A stretch of 64,000 nt of DNA from SIG299 sp964632165 (GTDB lineage: Bacteria; Bacillota; Clostridia; Lachnospirales; Lachnospiraceae), in the NCBI GenBank assembly GCA_964632165.1, contig CAZWCZ010000004.1, positions 1 to 64,000 of the forward strand, read 5' to 3'. This document shows positions 34,894 to 43,983 of this stretch, one piece after another. A program made the position numbers and the translations under genes. Under the pieces are notes generated by a model. The model did not search any database and had not been told where the DNA came from. It saw nothing but the letters and a program-made list of their open reading frames with translations. The first letter of the stretch is position 1; each line of letters opens with the position of its first letter.

Positions 34894-34949
34894 AAAAGCG
34901 ATGCTTCCTGCAGATACTGAGCAAAAAAGAAAGGGAGTGTCGCTTTTTT
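34894..34949 (+). terminator. Terminator-like hairpin masking the spoVAD ribosome site
   Basis: A 15-bp stem with G-U pairs (34894-34908 with 34933-34947) and a 24-base loop ends in six T immediately before the spoVAD ATG. The right arm contains GGGAG, the only ribosome site for spoVAD, so the hairpin may terminate nfo transcripts and block spoVAD translation. Confidence 0.65.
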
Positions 34950-35981
34950 ATGCAAGGAGAGAAAAAAAGAAAAGGGAAACAGAGTTTTCTGCTGGAACAG
35001 CCGATACGTGTGGCAGCAGGTGCCTGCATCGGAGGTTCTATGGAGCAGCAGGGACCTTTAGGATGTTATCTTGACGATTATGATGAAAGTGCCAGGTTTG
35101 ACAGTGACAATTGGGAAGAGTCAGAGAGCAAAATGCTGAGACAGACCATCGAAACGGCACTGAAAAAAGCGGGAAAAAAGACTTCAGAGGCAGAGTTTCT
35201 ATTTTGCGGAGATTTGCTGCGGCAGATGACGGCAAGTTCTTTTGGGGTAAAAACATTGAATATTCCGGTATTCGGAGTATACGGTGCATGTTCTACAATG
35301 GGAGAGTCTTTACTGTTAGCGTCCGTATTAATGGAAGCCGGGCTTGCGCATTGTACGGTAGCAGCAACTTCCAGTCATTATGCGACGGCGGAGAAAGAAT
35401 TTCGTTTTCCGCTCAGTTATGGGAATCAAAGACCGCCTTGCACAACGTGGACAGTTACCGGAAGCGGGGCGATCGTACTGGAAATCAGTGAGGAACTAAG
35501 GCATGGAGTGTATATTACGGCCGCAACACCGGGAAAGATTGTGGATTATGGAATTACAGACAAGTTTAATATGGGAGCCTGTATGGCTCCGGCAGCTGCT
35601 TCGACGATTTCTGTCCACTTAAATGATCTTGGGATTTTACCGGAGCATTATGACAGGATCATCACGGGAGACCTGGGAGCAGTAGGAAAAGAGATACTCA
35701 TTGATCTTTTAAAAGCAAAAGGATACGATATTGAGAAACAGCATATGGATTGCGGACTGACGATCTATGACCGGAATTCCCAGGATGTACACAGCGGAGG
35801 AAGCGGATGCGGATGTGCGGCAGTTGCTTTGGCAGGGTATATCCTGCAGCAGATGAAAGAAGGAAAGTGGAAACGGATCTTGTTTGTCCCGACAGGAGCA
35901 TTGCTTTCTTCTGTCACTGCGAATGAGGGAGATACCGTGCCGGGAATCGCACATGCAGTAGCATTGGAATGGAGGGGATAA
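34950..35981 (+). CDS. spoVAD: Stage V sporulation protein AD
   Basis: SpoVAD is the DPA-binding, thiolase-fold subunit of the SpoVA channel on the spore inner membrane. YGACSTMGESL with the pseudo-active Cys, SSHYATAEKEFRFPLSYG, MAPAAASTI and GGSGCGCAAV are family motifs. At 343 residues it is full length. The only in-frame start is the ATG at 34950, 12 bases from GGGAG. spoVAE follows 2 bases after the stop. It is separated from spoVAC by about 16 kb. Confidence 0.95.
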   Translation: MQGEKKRKGKQSFLLEQPIRVAAGACIGGSMEQQGPLGCYLDDYDESARFDSDNWEESESKMLRQTIETALKKAGKKTSEAEFLFCGDLLRQMTASSFGVKTLNIPVFGVYGACSTMGESLLLASVLMEAGLAHCTVAATSSHYATAEKEFRFPLSYGNQRPPCTTWTVTGSGAIVLEISEELRHGVYITAATPGKIVDYGITDKFNMGACMAPAAASTISVHLNDLGILPEHYDRIITGDLGAVGKEILIDLLKAKGYDIEKQHMDCGLTIYDRNSQDVHSGGSGCGCAAVALAGYILQQMKEGKWKRILFVPTGALLSSVTANEGDTVPGIAHAVALEWRG

Positions 35982-35983
35982 AA

Positions 35984-36352
35984 ATGGAGTATCTGATCGC
36001 ATTTGTTACAGGAGGGATTACCTGCGCGTTGGTGCAGATCTTAATGGATAAAACGAAACTTTTACCGGGAAGGGTAATGGTAATTCTTGTCGTTACGGGA
36101 TCGGTATTAAGTTTTCTTGGATGGTATGCGCCATGGAAAGAATTTGCCGGAGCCGGTGCGACGGTTCCGCTTTTGGGGTTCGGACATACACTGTTCGAAG
36201 GAGTAAAAAAAGCTGTGGATAAGGATGGATTTATCGGAATATTTAAAGGTGGATTTACTGCATCTGCAGTGGGGATATCTTCCGCGCTTGTTTTCAGCTA
36301 TATAGCTTCGCTGCTGTTTCAGCCAAAGATAAAGACGGCAGGAGAAAAATAA
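35984..36352 (+). CDS. spoVAE: Stage V sporulation protein AE
   Basis: Polytopic membrane subunit of the SpoVA channel, 122 residues, matching SpoVAE (SpoVAEB). FAGAGATVPLLGFGHTLFEG, with its conserved GAGATVP, is diagnostic, followed by FIGIFKGGFTASAVGISSAL. ATG 35984 has GGAGGGG 6 bases upstream. It forms a two-gene unit with spoVAD ended by a strong terminator. Confidence 0.94.
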   Translation: MEYLIAFVTGGITCALVQILMDKTKLLPGRVMVILVVTGSVLSFLGWYAPWKEFAGAGATVPLLGFGHTLFEGVKKAVDKDGFIGIFKGGFTASAVGISSALVFSYIASLLFQPKIKTAGEK

Positions 36353-36356
36353 AAGG

Positions 36357-36396
36357 ATCCCGGAGAAGATGATCTTTCATTTTCTCCGGGATTTTT
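36357..36396 (+). terminator. Terminator of spoVAD-spoVAE
   Basis: ATCCCGGAGAA (36357-36367) pairs perfectly with 36382-36392, followed by a T run to 36396. It may also act weakly for the convergent PBP gene. Confidence 0.88.
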
Positions 36397-36411
36397 GCTG
36401 TGTATTTGATC

Positions 36412-39156
36412 TTATGGTTCCGGAAGTACAGGCGTGTCAGGGATCAGAGGAGTTTCCGTCAGCTGATGCAGAGTACAGAAGTCGGTTGGTAAAATGTACT
36501 TTGTATCCGAAGTGGTATAGAAGTACTGCTCTTTGATATTTTCCTGTTCCTGCTTGCTTGGTGTGTAGCCTTCCGGGATCGGAGTCGGACTGGCTGTAGT
36601 ATAGTCCAGTTTTGTCGGATAGTAGATATCCGGTTCATCCTTGATCAAGAGGACGCGTTCCTCGGTATTTGTACAATGTTCTGTAGCAAGAAGTCCGCTA
36701 TCCAGACAGATCGTAGCTTTCGCATGACAGTCACAGTATTCGGTAGGGACAGTACCTTTTGCAAAGTATTCTGTTTTCACGGTAGAACCTGCGAGGTATT
36801 GATCGCAGACACCACTGATTGCAAGCTTGCCGGACTTGGTGCAGATGGTAGCTGTAAGGATGGAGTCCGGAATGTCAAATTCTTTATATTCCAACTGCTT
36901 TTCCTCATGTATGGTTTCCATGATGGTACGCCAGATGATGTTCTGCTTTACGTTCTGAAGGGTGTAGTTATTGTCAAAACCGGTCCAGATAGAACAGGTA
37001 TAATACGGAGTATAACCGCAGAACCAACGGTCAATGGTGTTGGTTGTTGTACCTGTTTTTCCGGCAACCGGCATTTTGTAATTGACAAAAGCAGGACCGG
37101 AAGAACCTGAAGCGGAACCAAGACCCGGAGCGACAACATCCTGCATGGCACTTGTCAGGAGATATGCCGTTGAAGTTTTCATGACCTGTTTTGCCCTGGA
37201 CTCATGGGAGAGGAGGACATTACCGTCATGGTCAAGGACTTTGGTGTAATAGTAAGGCGCATTATAGACGCCGCCGTTTGCGATAGATGCAAATGCGGCA
37301 GTCATTTCGATGTTGGAGACACCGTTAGTCAGACCGCCCAGGGCCAGAGGGAGACCGATATCAGAGTATACGGTCCCGTCGGAATTTACCTGGTAATCTA
37401 CCAACGTGGAAAAACCGAGTTTCTTTAAGTAATCAAAGCCGACCTGAGGGGTAACCTCGTTCAATGCTTTTACCGCAATGACGTTCATTGAGTACGAGAT
37501 GGCTCTTCGAATGGTGTTCAGCCCCATAAACGGAGGATCCTTTTTATACCAGTTCTTGACTTCTTTGGTGGTCCCGGGATAGAAGAAAGGAGCATCATCA
37601 AACGGGGTGGCAAGGGTCATTCCGCCGGAGTCAAGTGCCGGAAGAAATGCAGCAAGTACCTTAAAGGTAGAACCGACCTGCCGGACGGTAGAAGTAGCAC
37701 GATTTAATGTTCGGTTTCCTGTTTTTTCTCCACGGCCGCCGATCAGGGCAACAACGGCTCCGTCGGATTGGTCTATGATGGAAAGAGAAACCTGTGGCTG
37801 TATCGTCGGGGTAATACGTTCTCCTAAGATCACATCCCCTTCTCCGACTTTTGCATCACGAAATTCATCAATACAGGTCATGATATAGTCAAGATCAGTG
37901 CAAAGAAGGTTGTAGACACCGCTGACGATACGGACGGTAACACTGTCGGCATCTTTGAAGGAGTCATGGAATTTGATAAAGTCCTTTAACTGGTAGTGGA
38001 TCGTTTCTCCGTCGGCAGTCTGTACCGAAAGAGCGTAGGAAAGATCATAATAGGAACCTTCACCGATGGCAGGATACATATCAGGGTCAGCGATCACGGT
38101 ATCACAGATCTCCTGGATCTCACGATCCTGCGTAGTGTAGACACGCAGACCTCCGGTATAGATGAGGGAGGATGCCTGTGATGCACTGTAACCAAGCTTG
38201 GTCTGAAGATCATCCATCAGCTGGTTGATAAGTTCATCCGTAAAATAGCTGTAATAAGAAACGGAAGAAGTTTCTTCTACATGGGAAGCGATTCGAAGAT
38301 AAACGGATTCGGTATCTGCAAGGGCTTCGGCATATTCTTCGGCTGTGATAAATCCGAGCTTGTTCATCATATAGAGTACGGTATCCCGACGGTCTGTGTT
38401 CTCGGAAACGTTAGTGACAGGGTTCATTTTTGTCGGCGATTTCGGAAGGCAGGCAAGAACTGCCGCTTCGGAAACAGTCAGTTCGCTGACGTCTTTGCCG
38501 AAATAAGTCTGGGAAGCCATCTGGACTCCGTAAGAACCCTGACCGAGGTTGATGGTATTCAGGTAATATTCCAAAATGGTATCTTTGTCTAATGTATTTT
38601 CCAACTGAATGGCAAGGTACTGTTCCTGTACTTTGCGGACTACTTTAGCAATGTCACTTTCTTCGTTTCCTCCGCCGAAGATCTGGTTTTTTAAAAGCTG
38701 CTGGGTAATGGTGCTGGCACCGCTCTGCAAATGACCGGAAGTCAGAAGTTCTACGGAAGCGCGGAAAATGCTCCGTACGTCAATGCCGTCGTGCTCACGA
38801 AAACGCTCATCTTCAATGGCAATGAACGCGTTTTGTACGTGGACCGGGATACGGTCGATGGTCACATATTCACGATTACCTCCGGCACCGACTAAAGTCT
38901 GGGAAAGAGTACCGTCACTATAGTAAAATTTTGTGGTATAACCTGTAGGAACCACATTGATGTTACTGATATCAGGGGCAGAAGCAATCAGACCTTCCAA
39001 GGTACCGAATGCTGCCATAACGCCTGTGGTTGCTATAAATATGATAAATACAATGGCTAAGCGGAAGAACGACACTTTTGCCTTCGTGTTGAGACGCGGA
39101 GCCGTTGTCTTGAGCCTGTGAAGTTTTTTATTGACGGAAGCTTTACTGAAATCCAT
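36412..39156 (-). CDS. Class A penicillin-binding protein (glycosyltransferase/transpeptidase)
   Basis: Bifunctional cell-wall synthase of 914 residues, anchored by a helix at about 29-50. The GT51 domain shows EDERFREHDGID (Glu115) and GASTITQQLLKN. The transpeptidase shows STFK near 494, SMN near 555 and KTGT near 698. The C-terminal region after 760 has several Cys (CTKSGKLAISGVC, CDCHAKATIC) that could form surface disulfides, then a Pro/Thr tail. AAAGGA is 7 bases before the ATG. It is a single-gene unit with its own promoter. Confidence 0.96.
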   Translation of the reverse strand: MDFSKASVNKKLHRLKTTAPRLNTKAKVSFFRLAIVFIIFIATTGVMAAFGTLEGLIASAPDISNINVVPTGYTTKFYYSDGTLSQTLVGAGGNREYVTIDRIPVHVQNAFIAIEDERFREHDGIDVRSIFRASVELLTSGHLQSGASTITQQLLKNQIFGGGNEESDIAKVVRKVQEQYLAIQLENTLDKDTILEYYLNTINLGQGSYGVQMASQTYFGKDVSELTVSEAAVLACLPKSPTKMNPVTNVSENTDRRDTVLYMMNKLGFITAEEYAEALADTESVYLRIASHVEETSSVSYYSYFTDELINQLMDDLQTKLGYSASQASSLIYTGGLRVYTTQDREIQEICDTVIADPDMYPAIGEGSYYDLSYALSVQTADGETIHYQLKDFIKFHDSFKDADSVTVRIVSGVYNLLCTDLDYIMTCIDEFRDAKVGEGDVILGERITPTIQPQVSLSIIDQSDGAVVALIGGRGEKTGNRTLNRATSTVRQVGSTFKVLAAFLPALDSGGMTLATPFDDAPFFYPGTTKEVKNWYKKDPPFMGLNTIRRAISYSMNVIAVKALNEVTPQVGFDYLKKLGFSTLVDYQVNSDGTVYSDIGLPLALGGLTNGVSNIEMTAAFASIANGGVYNAPYYYTKVLDHDGNVLLSHESRAKQVMKTSTAYLLTSAMQDVVAPGLGSASGSSGPAFVNYKMPVAGKTGTTTNTIDRWFCGYTPYYTCSIWTGFDNNYTLQNVKQNIIWRTIMETIHEEKQLEYKEFDIPDSILTATICTKSGKLAISGVCDQYLAGSTVKTEYFAKGTVPTEYCDCHAKATICLDSGLLATEHCTNTEERVLLIKDEPDIYYPTKLDYTTASPTPIPEGYTPSKQEQENIKEQYFYTTSDTKYILPTDFCTLHQLTETPLIPDTPVLPEP

Positions 39157-39194
39157 AATCCTGTCCTTTCTCTCAATTCTATGTAAGTATCGTA

Positions 39195-39223
39195 ATTATA
39201 TCAAATTCCATGAGATTATTCAA
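39195..39223 (-). promoter_or_regulatory. Promoter of the class A PBP gene
   Basis: On the reverse strand TTGAAT (39218-39223) and TATAAT (39195-39200) are separated by 17 bases. Confidence 0.72.
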
Positions 39224-39361
39224 TCGAAAGACTGTGTAGATTTTATTACAAAAATGTTTCATGGCACGGGAGCAGAAAATACTGTTAAAAGTATGGAACA
39301 AAAACGAAAAGTTTATAAAAAATCTCAGGATAAAAACCATGAGAATACGGAGGCCGAATGC

Positions 39362-39390
39362 TTGAAAGAAAAAGGAGGATATGGTACAAT
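39362..39390 (+). promoter_or_regulatory. Promoter of DUF4250-yigZ-rarA
   Basis: TTGAAA at 39362-39367 and a TG-extended TACAAT at 39385-39390 are separated by 17 bases. Confidence 0.72.
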
Positions 39391-39441
39391 ATCTTTGTTT
39401 GCGGCATAGGATCGTGCGTATTTTTGAAGGGAGGAACCGGG

Positions 39442-39618
39442 ATGCTGCCAAAAGACCCGATGATGTTATACAGTTTTATTAATACGAAGCTGAGAGACTG
39501 TTATTCCAGCCTGGAAGAACTGTGTGAAGATTTGAATATCACCAGGGAGGAAATAGAAGAAGTACTTGCCAAAGCGGACTTTTTCTATGATCCTGAGACC
39601 AATCGGTTTATAGGATAG
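39442..39618 (+). CDS. DUF4250 domain protein
   Basis: A 58-residue cytoplasmic protein beginning MLPKDPMMLYSFINTKLRD, which matches the DUF4250 family (function unknown). The middle, SLEELCEDLNITREEIEEVL, looks like a small helix-turn-helix, so DNA binding is possible but unproven. ATG 39442 has AAGGGAGG 7 bases upstream. It leads a unit with yigZ (14-base gap) and rarA. Confidence 0.88.
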   Translation: MLPKDPMMLYSFINTKLRDCYSSLEELCEDLNITREEIEEVLAKADFFYDPETNRFIG

Positions 39619-39632
39619 CATAGGAGAGATAC

Positions 39633-40289
39633 ATGGAAAAACAGTACAGGACCGTTTATCAGGGCGGTGTGGGAGAAATTACAGAGAAGAGATCAAGATT
39701 TATTGCATCGGTATTCCCGTGCGGATCAGAAGAAGAAGCACTTGCCTGTATTGAGGCAACAAAGAAAAAGTACTGGGATGCAAGGCACAACTGTTCCGCC
39801 TATACCATCGGAGACAATCATGAACTGGAACGCTGCAGTGATGACGGAGAACCTCAGAAAACAGCCGGCAGACCGATGCTGGATGTTTTGATCAATGAAG
39901 ATATCCATAATGTCTGTGTGGTAGTAACAAGATATTTTGGAGGAATACTGCTTGGTACCGGAGGGCTGGTAAGGGCATATCAGGCAGCAGTGAAGGAAGG
40001 ACTGAAAAACAGCATTGTCGTTACAAAGCAGTTTGGGAAAAAGATAAAGATCGTTACGGATTACACCGGAATCGGAAAACTGCAGTATCTTGCGGCAACC
40101 GGAGGTTATACGGTACTTTCCGTGGAATATACGGATGTTGTGACGGCACATGTTCTTGTGACTCCGGAAAAGCAGGAGGAACTTGTGAAAAAGATGACAG
40201 AGGCCACGGCAGGAAGAGTGGAGATTTTCGAAGAAGAGGAGCTTTGGTTTGCCGAAAGCGGGCAGGATATACTGTTGTTTGAGGAATAA
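39633..40289 (+). CDS. YigZ/IMPACT-family protein
   Basis: A 218-residue YigZ (UPF0029, IMPACT N-terminal) protein. The SDDGEPQKTAGRPML motif near 68-82 and TRYFGGILLGTGGLVRAY are characteristic. It has a C-terminal DUF1949-like ferredoxin fold. Its relatives are linked to translation control in eukaryotes; the bacterial role is not settled. It is followed by rarA after 12 bases. Confidence 0.92.
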   Translation: MEKQYRTVYQGGVGEITEKRSRFIASVFPCGSEEEALACIEATKKKYWDARHNCSAYTIGDNHELERCSDDGEPQKTAGRPMLDVLINEDIHNVCVVVTRYFGGILLGTGGLVRAYQAAVKEGLKNSIVVTKQFGKKIKIVTDYTGIGKLQYLAATGGYTVLSVEYTDVVTAHVLVTPEKQEELVKKMTEATAGRVEIFEEEELWFAESGQDILLFEE

Positions 40290-40301
40290 GGTAGGAATCA
40301 T

Positions 40302-41633
40302 ATGGATTTGTTTGATTATATGAATGAAATAAAAAAGGAAAAGGAATCGCCGCTGGCATCACGGCTCCGTCCCCAGACACTGGAAGAAGTTGTGGGGCAG
40401 CAGCATATTGTAGGCAAGGATAAGCTTCTGTATCGTGCCATTAAAGCGGATAAGATCAGTTCTGTCATTTTTTACGGACCGCCCGGAACGGGTAAGACAA
40501 CGCTCGCCAGGGTTATCGCCAATACAACGAGTGCGGAGTTTACGCAGATCAATGCGACATCGGCCGGGAAAAAGGATATGGAAGAAGTGATTTCTGCGGC
40601 CAAAGAACGTCTTGGCATGTATGGGAAGAAAACAATTCTTTTTGTAGACGAGATCCACAGGTTCAATAAAGGACAGCAGGATTATCTGCTCCCGTTTGTG
40701 GAAGACGGTACGGTGATATTGATCGGAGCAACAACGGAGAATCCGTATTTCGAGGTAAACGGAGCCCTGATTTCCCGCTCCATCATTTTTGAACTGAAAT
40801 CTTTGGAAAAGAATGACATACGGACCCTGCTCCTGCGTGCCCTTACGGATAAAGAGCGGGGACTCGGAGCTTATGATGCAGAGATCACGGAAGAAGCTCT
40901 CGATTTTATTGCGGATATGGCAAACGGTGATGCACGTTCGGCGCTGAATGCCGTTGAACTTGGGGTGCTGACTACGGAACGGGCTTCGGACGGGAAGATC
41001 CATATCACGATCGAAACGGCGCAGGAGTGTATCCAGAAAAGAGTATTGCGGTATGATAAAGACGGAGACAATCATTATGATACGATTTCCGCTTTTATAA
41101 AGAGCATGCGCGGTTCTGACCCGGATGCGGCAGTCTATTATCTGGCAAGGATGCTGGAAGCAGGAGAAGAAGCTGCATTTATTGCAAGAAGGATCATGAT
41201 CTGCGCGGCAGAAGATGTATCCAATGCAGACCCGAATGCCCTGGTAGTTGCGACAAGCGCGGCACAGGCAGCAGAGAGGCTTGGTATGCCGGAAGCAAGG
41301 ATCGTTCTCGCACAGGCAGCGATCTATGTGGCATGTGCACCAAAGAGTAATTCCGCTTATTGTGCGATCGACAGAGCAACAGAAGTGGTAAAGACAAGAA
41401 GGACGGATCAGATTCCGTCGTACCTGAAGGATGCCCATTACAAAGATGCAGGAAAACTCGGACACGGGATCGGATATCAGTATTCACATGAGTTTAAGAA
41501 TCACTATTCCGGGCAGGAGTATCTTCCGGAGGCATTGCGGGGAACCCGGTTTTATGAATGCTCTGAGCAGGGATATGAAGCTGTTCAGAAGCAATGGTTA
41601 AAAAAATTGAGAGAGGAAAAGGAAAATGAGTAA
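40302..41633 (+). CDS. rarA: Replication-associated recombination protein A
   Basis: AAA+ ATPase of the RarA/MgsA/WRNIP1 family acting at stalled replication forks. Walker A GPPGTGKTTLA is near 53-63, Walker B LFVDEIHRFNKGQQDYLLP near 109, and the sensor region GATTENPYFEVNGALISRS follows. The C-terminal tetramerisation domain contains the conserved YQYSHEFKNHYSGQEYLPE. At 443 residues it is complete. It overlaps the next small gene by 8 bases. Confidence 0.95.
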   Translation: MDLFDYMNEIKKEKESPLASRLRPQTLEEVVGQQHIVGKDKLLYRAIKADKISSVIFYGPPGTGKTTLARVIANTTSAEFTQINATSAGKKDMEEVISAAKERLGMYGKKTILFVDEIHRFNKGQQDYLLPFVEDGTVILIGATTENPYFEVNGALISRSIIFELKSLEKNDIRTLLLRALTDKERGLGAYDAEITEEALDFIADMANGDARSALNAVELGVLTTERASDGKIHITIETAQECIQKRVLRYDKDGDNHYDTISAFIKSMRGSDPDAAVYYLARMLEAGEEAAFIARRIMICAAEDVSNADPNALVVATSAAQAAERLGMPEARIVLAQAAIYVACAPKSNSAYCAIDRATEVVKTRRTDQIPSYLKDAHYKDAGKLGHGIGYQYSHEFKNHYSGQEYLPEALRGTRFYECSEQGYEAVQKQWLKKLREEKENE

Positions 41634-41919
41634 GAGAATTGCAGCATGGACAGGACTCGTATTGATCGGTGCAATGTATCTGGTATCTGTGATCGCGGCA
41701 CTGCTTGCCAGACCGGAAGCAAACGGTCTGTTCATGGCAAGCGTGGCAGCAACCGTTTTTCTCCCGGTTCTGCTTTACATTTATATCAAACTGTATGAAT
41801 GGGCACATCGGAATGATGGAATCACAAGAAAGCAGATGAAAGAATACGAGAAGCGGATCGCGGCAGGCGAAAGGCCGGAAGATATCGCAAAAGAAATTGA
41901 AGAAAAATACGGAGAATAG
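41626..41919 (+). CDS. Small two-helix membrane protein
   Basis: A 97-residue protein with two membrane helices (about 6-27 and 36-56) and a charged C-terminal tail (ITRKQMKEYEKRIAAGERPEDIAKEIEEKYGE). It overlaps the end of rarA by 8 bases and is probably translationally coupled to it. Not recognised as a named family. Function unknown. Confidence 0.8.
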   Translation: MSKRIAAWTGLVLIGAMYLVSVIAALLARPEANGLFMASVAATVFLPVLLYIYIKLYEWAHRNDGITRKQMKEYEKRIAAGERPEDIAKEIEEKYGE

Positions 41920-41932
41920 TCGGATACGGCTA

Positions 41933-41961
41933 TTTACAGAAAAGAAAAAATCTGTTATCTT
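41933..41961 (+). promoter_or_regulatory. Promoter with overlapping hairpin
   Basis: TTTACA (41933-41938) and TATCTT (41956-41961) are separated by 17 bases. TCTGTTAT (41951-41958) pairs with 41962-41969, an 8-bp palindrome over the -10 followed by TTTTT at 41972. It could be an operator or a terminator of the upstream unit. Confidence 0.5.
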
Positions 41962-41998
41962 ATAACAGAAGTTTTTGCTAAGAAAGGAAAAAAAGAAT

Positions 41999-42499
41999 AT
42001 GTCAATGTTAGAAAACTGGCGCGAAGAAGCTTACGGAAAAGATATGAACACAAAGGAAGGACAGCTTTTCTGGGGCAACTATTTTGCAATTGAAAAAGGA
42101 ATCTATGAGAAACTTTTAGAGGATCCGAAGAACGTAGTGACCGGTACTGTAAAAGAACTCGCAGAAAAGTTTGATACAACGGTTAAGATCATGACCGGAT
42201 TTTTAGATGGGATCAATGACAGTCTGGTTACACCAAATCCGATCGAGACGATGGATGAGGATACGGAAGTATCTTTAGCTTTTGATCCGGAAAAACTGTA
42301 CTATAACATGGTGGAAGCAAGAGCAGACTGGCTGTATGAACTTCCGCAGTGGGAGAGCCTTTTGACGGAGGAAAAAAGAAAAGAATTGTACAAGGAACAG
42401 AAAAAGTCCGGTACGGTAGTAAAAGAAAAGAAAGTTGGAAGAAATGATCCGTGCCCATGCGGAAGCGGAAAAAAATATAAATTCTGTTGTGGAAAGTAG
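41999..42499 (+). CDS. SEC-C metal-binding motif protein
   Basis: A 166-residue protein ending in the SEC-C zinc motif NDPCPCGSGKKYKFCCG (about 149-165), as found at the SecA C-terminus. The N-terminal ~130 residues are helical and unassigned. SEC-C proteins bind zinc and may interact with SecB or ribosome-associated factors; the role here is not known. ATG 41999 is preferred with AAAGGAAA upstream. The next gene starts 19 bases later. Confidence 0.85.
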   Translation: MSMLENWREEAYGKDMNTKEGQLFWGNYFAIEKGIYEKLLEDPKNVVTGTVKELAEKFDTTVKIMTGFLDGINDSLVTPNPIETMDEDTEVSLAFDPEKLYYNMVEARADWLYELPQWESLLTEEKRKELYKEQKKSGTVVKEKKVGRNDPCPCGSGKKYKFCCGK

Positions 42500-42518
42500 T
42501 CCGGAAAGGTAAGAAAAT

Positions 42519-43922
42519 ATGGGCAGAAACAGAGGAATGTATGTGAATTACGGGACTTCCGGACGAAGACCCGGAAGAAAAAAAAGAGCAGGGATCGGCA
42601 CGGTCTGTGCGGTGGTACTTGTGCTTCTGCTGGCAGTATTGCTTGGAGTTCTTGCATATCAGGTATCAAAACAAAATATTGAAGAATTCCCGGAAGTACC
42701 GACGCCGACTCCGACATTGGCTCTGACTACGCCGACTCCGCTGCCGACTCCGACAGAAACTCCGACGCCGACGCCGACTCCAACGGAAACACCGACGCCG
42801 CTTCCGACTTCTCCGGAAACCGGAATACCGTGTACGCCGACTCCTCCGCCGACCGTCTGGGATGCCAATTACCTGGATGGTTTTGAGGACACAAGAGAGA
42901 AGGTGGATGTCAAAGGAGCACAGGCAGGTCTTACCCTGAACAGTACGGAAAAGATAAATTATTTTCTCAATCTGGCAGAGACGACGGAATTGAATGCCAT
43001 TGTGATCGATATTAAGGCAGACAGCGGAAAAGTAACCTATCAGATGGATTGTCAGGCAGCAAAGGATGCAGGAGTCTGCATCAGCAATTACAAAGATATG
43101 AATGCACTGCTGACAAAGCTGAAAGAAAAAGGAATTTATTGTATTGCACGAATCGTCTGCTTTAAGGACAATATGATCGATGAGACGCATCCGGAATGGA
43201 TGATCCATAAGAATGACGGTTCCATGTATAAGGATAATGCCGGAGATACCTGGATGAACCCGTATAACAGAGACACCTGGGTATATATTGTGGATATTGC
43301 AGAGCAGGCAGTGCTGGACGGTTTTGATGAGATATGTTTTGATTATATCCGATTTTCTACAAACGGTATCATCGCATCCGGAAACAGCTGGGATACCTTT
43401 GAGTTTAAAGTGGATTTCGGGGAAGAAGCAGAGACGACTTCGTTAGAAGAGATCATTACACAGTTTACGATCTATGCATGCAACCGACTAAAGCCTCTTG
43501 GTGCATTTGTCAGTGCGTCCGTCTACGGAGCAGTCATTAACAGCAAAGTGGATTCAGCAAGAGTCGGTCAGAGCTATGTGGAAATGTCAAGGTATCTTGA
43601 TTATATCTGTCCGATGGTATATCCGTCGCATTATTCAAAAAATTATGCAGGACTTGAAAATGCCCATAAGTCACCGTACCAGCTGCTGATGATCGAGATG
43701 AAAGCGTCTGTTAAGAAACTCAAAGAACTGGACGGCGTTCATTGTGCGGAAGTGCGTCCGTGGCTGCAGGGATTCAGCTATACGGCAGAGGAAGTGCGGG
43801 CGCAGATGCAGGCACTTTATGAAAACGGGTATCAGAACTGGATGCTTTGGAATTCGGCAGGCAATTATGTGGAAGGTGCGTTTTTAAGCAAAGATGCTTC
43901 AGAAGCAGAAGAGACAGAATAA
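42519..43922 (+). CDS. Putative membrane-anchored glycoside hydrolase (DUF4015)
   Basis: A 467-residue protein with a short basic N-terminus and one membrane helix (about 25-47). A Pro/Thr linker (about 60-110) is built of PTPTP-type repeats. An extracellular TIM-barrel-like domain follows, of the DUF4015 putative glycoside hydrolase type (AIVIDIKADSGKVTY, CIARIVCFKD, FDYIRF, CPMVYPSHYS). A likely role is hydrolysis of a cell-wall or surface glycan; the substrate is unknown. It is downstream of the SEC-C gene and closed by a terminator. Confidence 0.85.
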   Translation: MGRNRGMYVNYGTSGRRPGRKKRAGIGTVCAVVLVLLLAVLLGVLAYQVSKQNIEEFPEVPTPTPTLALTTPTPLPTPTETPTPTPTPTETPTPLPTSPETGIPCTPTPPPTVWDANYLDGFEDTREKVDVKGAQAGLTLNSTEKINYFLNLAETTELNAIVIDIKADSGKVTYQMDCQAAKDAGVCISNYKDMNALLTKLKEKGIYCIARIVCFKDNMIDETHPEWMIHKNDGSMYKDNAGDTWMNPYNRDTWVYIVDIAEQAVLDGFDEICFDYIRFSTNGIIASGNSWDTFEFKVDFGEEAETTSLEEIITQFTIYACNRLKPLGAFVSASVYGAVINSKVDSARVGQSYVEMSRYLDYICPMVYPSHYSKNYAGLENAHKSPYQLLMIEMKASVKKLKELDGVHCAEVRPWLQGFSYTAEEVRAQMQALYENGYQNWMLWNSAGNYVEGAFLSKDASEAEETE

Positions 43923-43983
43923 ATTGAGAACGGTTGAAACTTTTTAAGAAGATACAGCGTCAAACAGGTGAAAAAGAAAAAGA

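Noticed and set aside
42690..42850. Short GC-rich repeats as a possible CRISPR or satellite array
   Set aside because: They encode the Pro/Thr linker of the DUF4015 protein; spacing is codon-based and there are no spacers.
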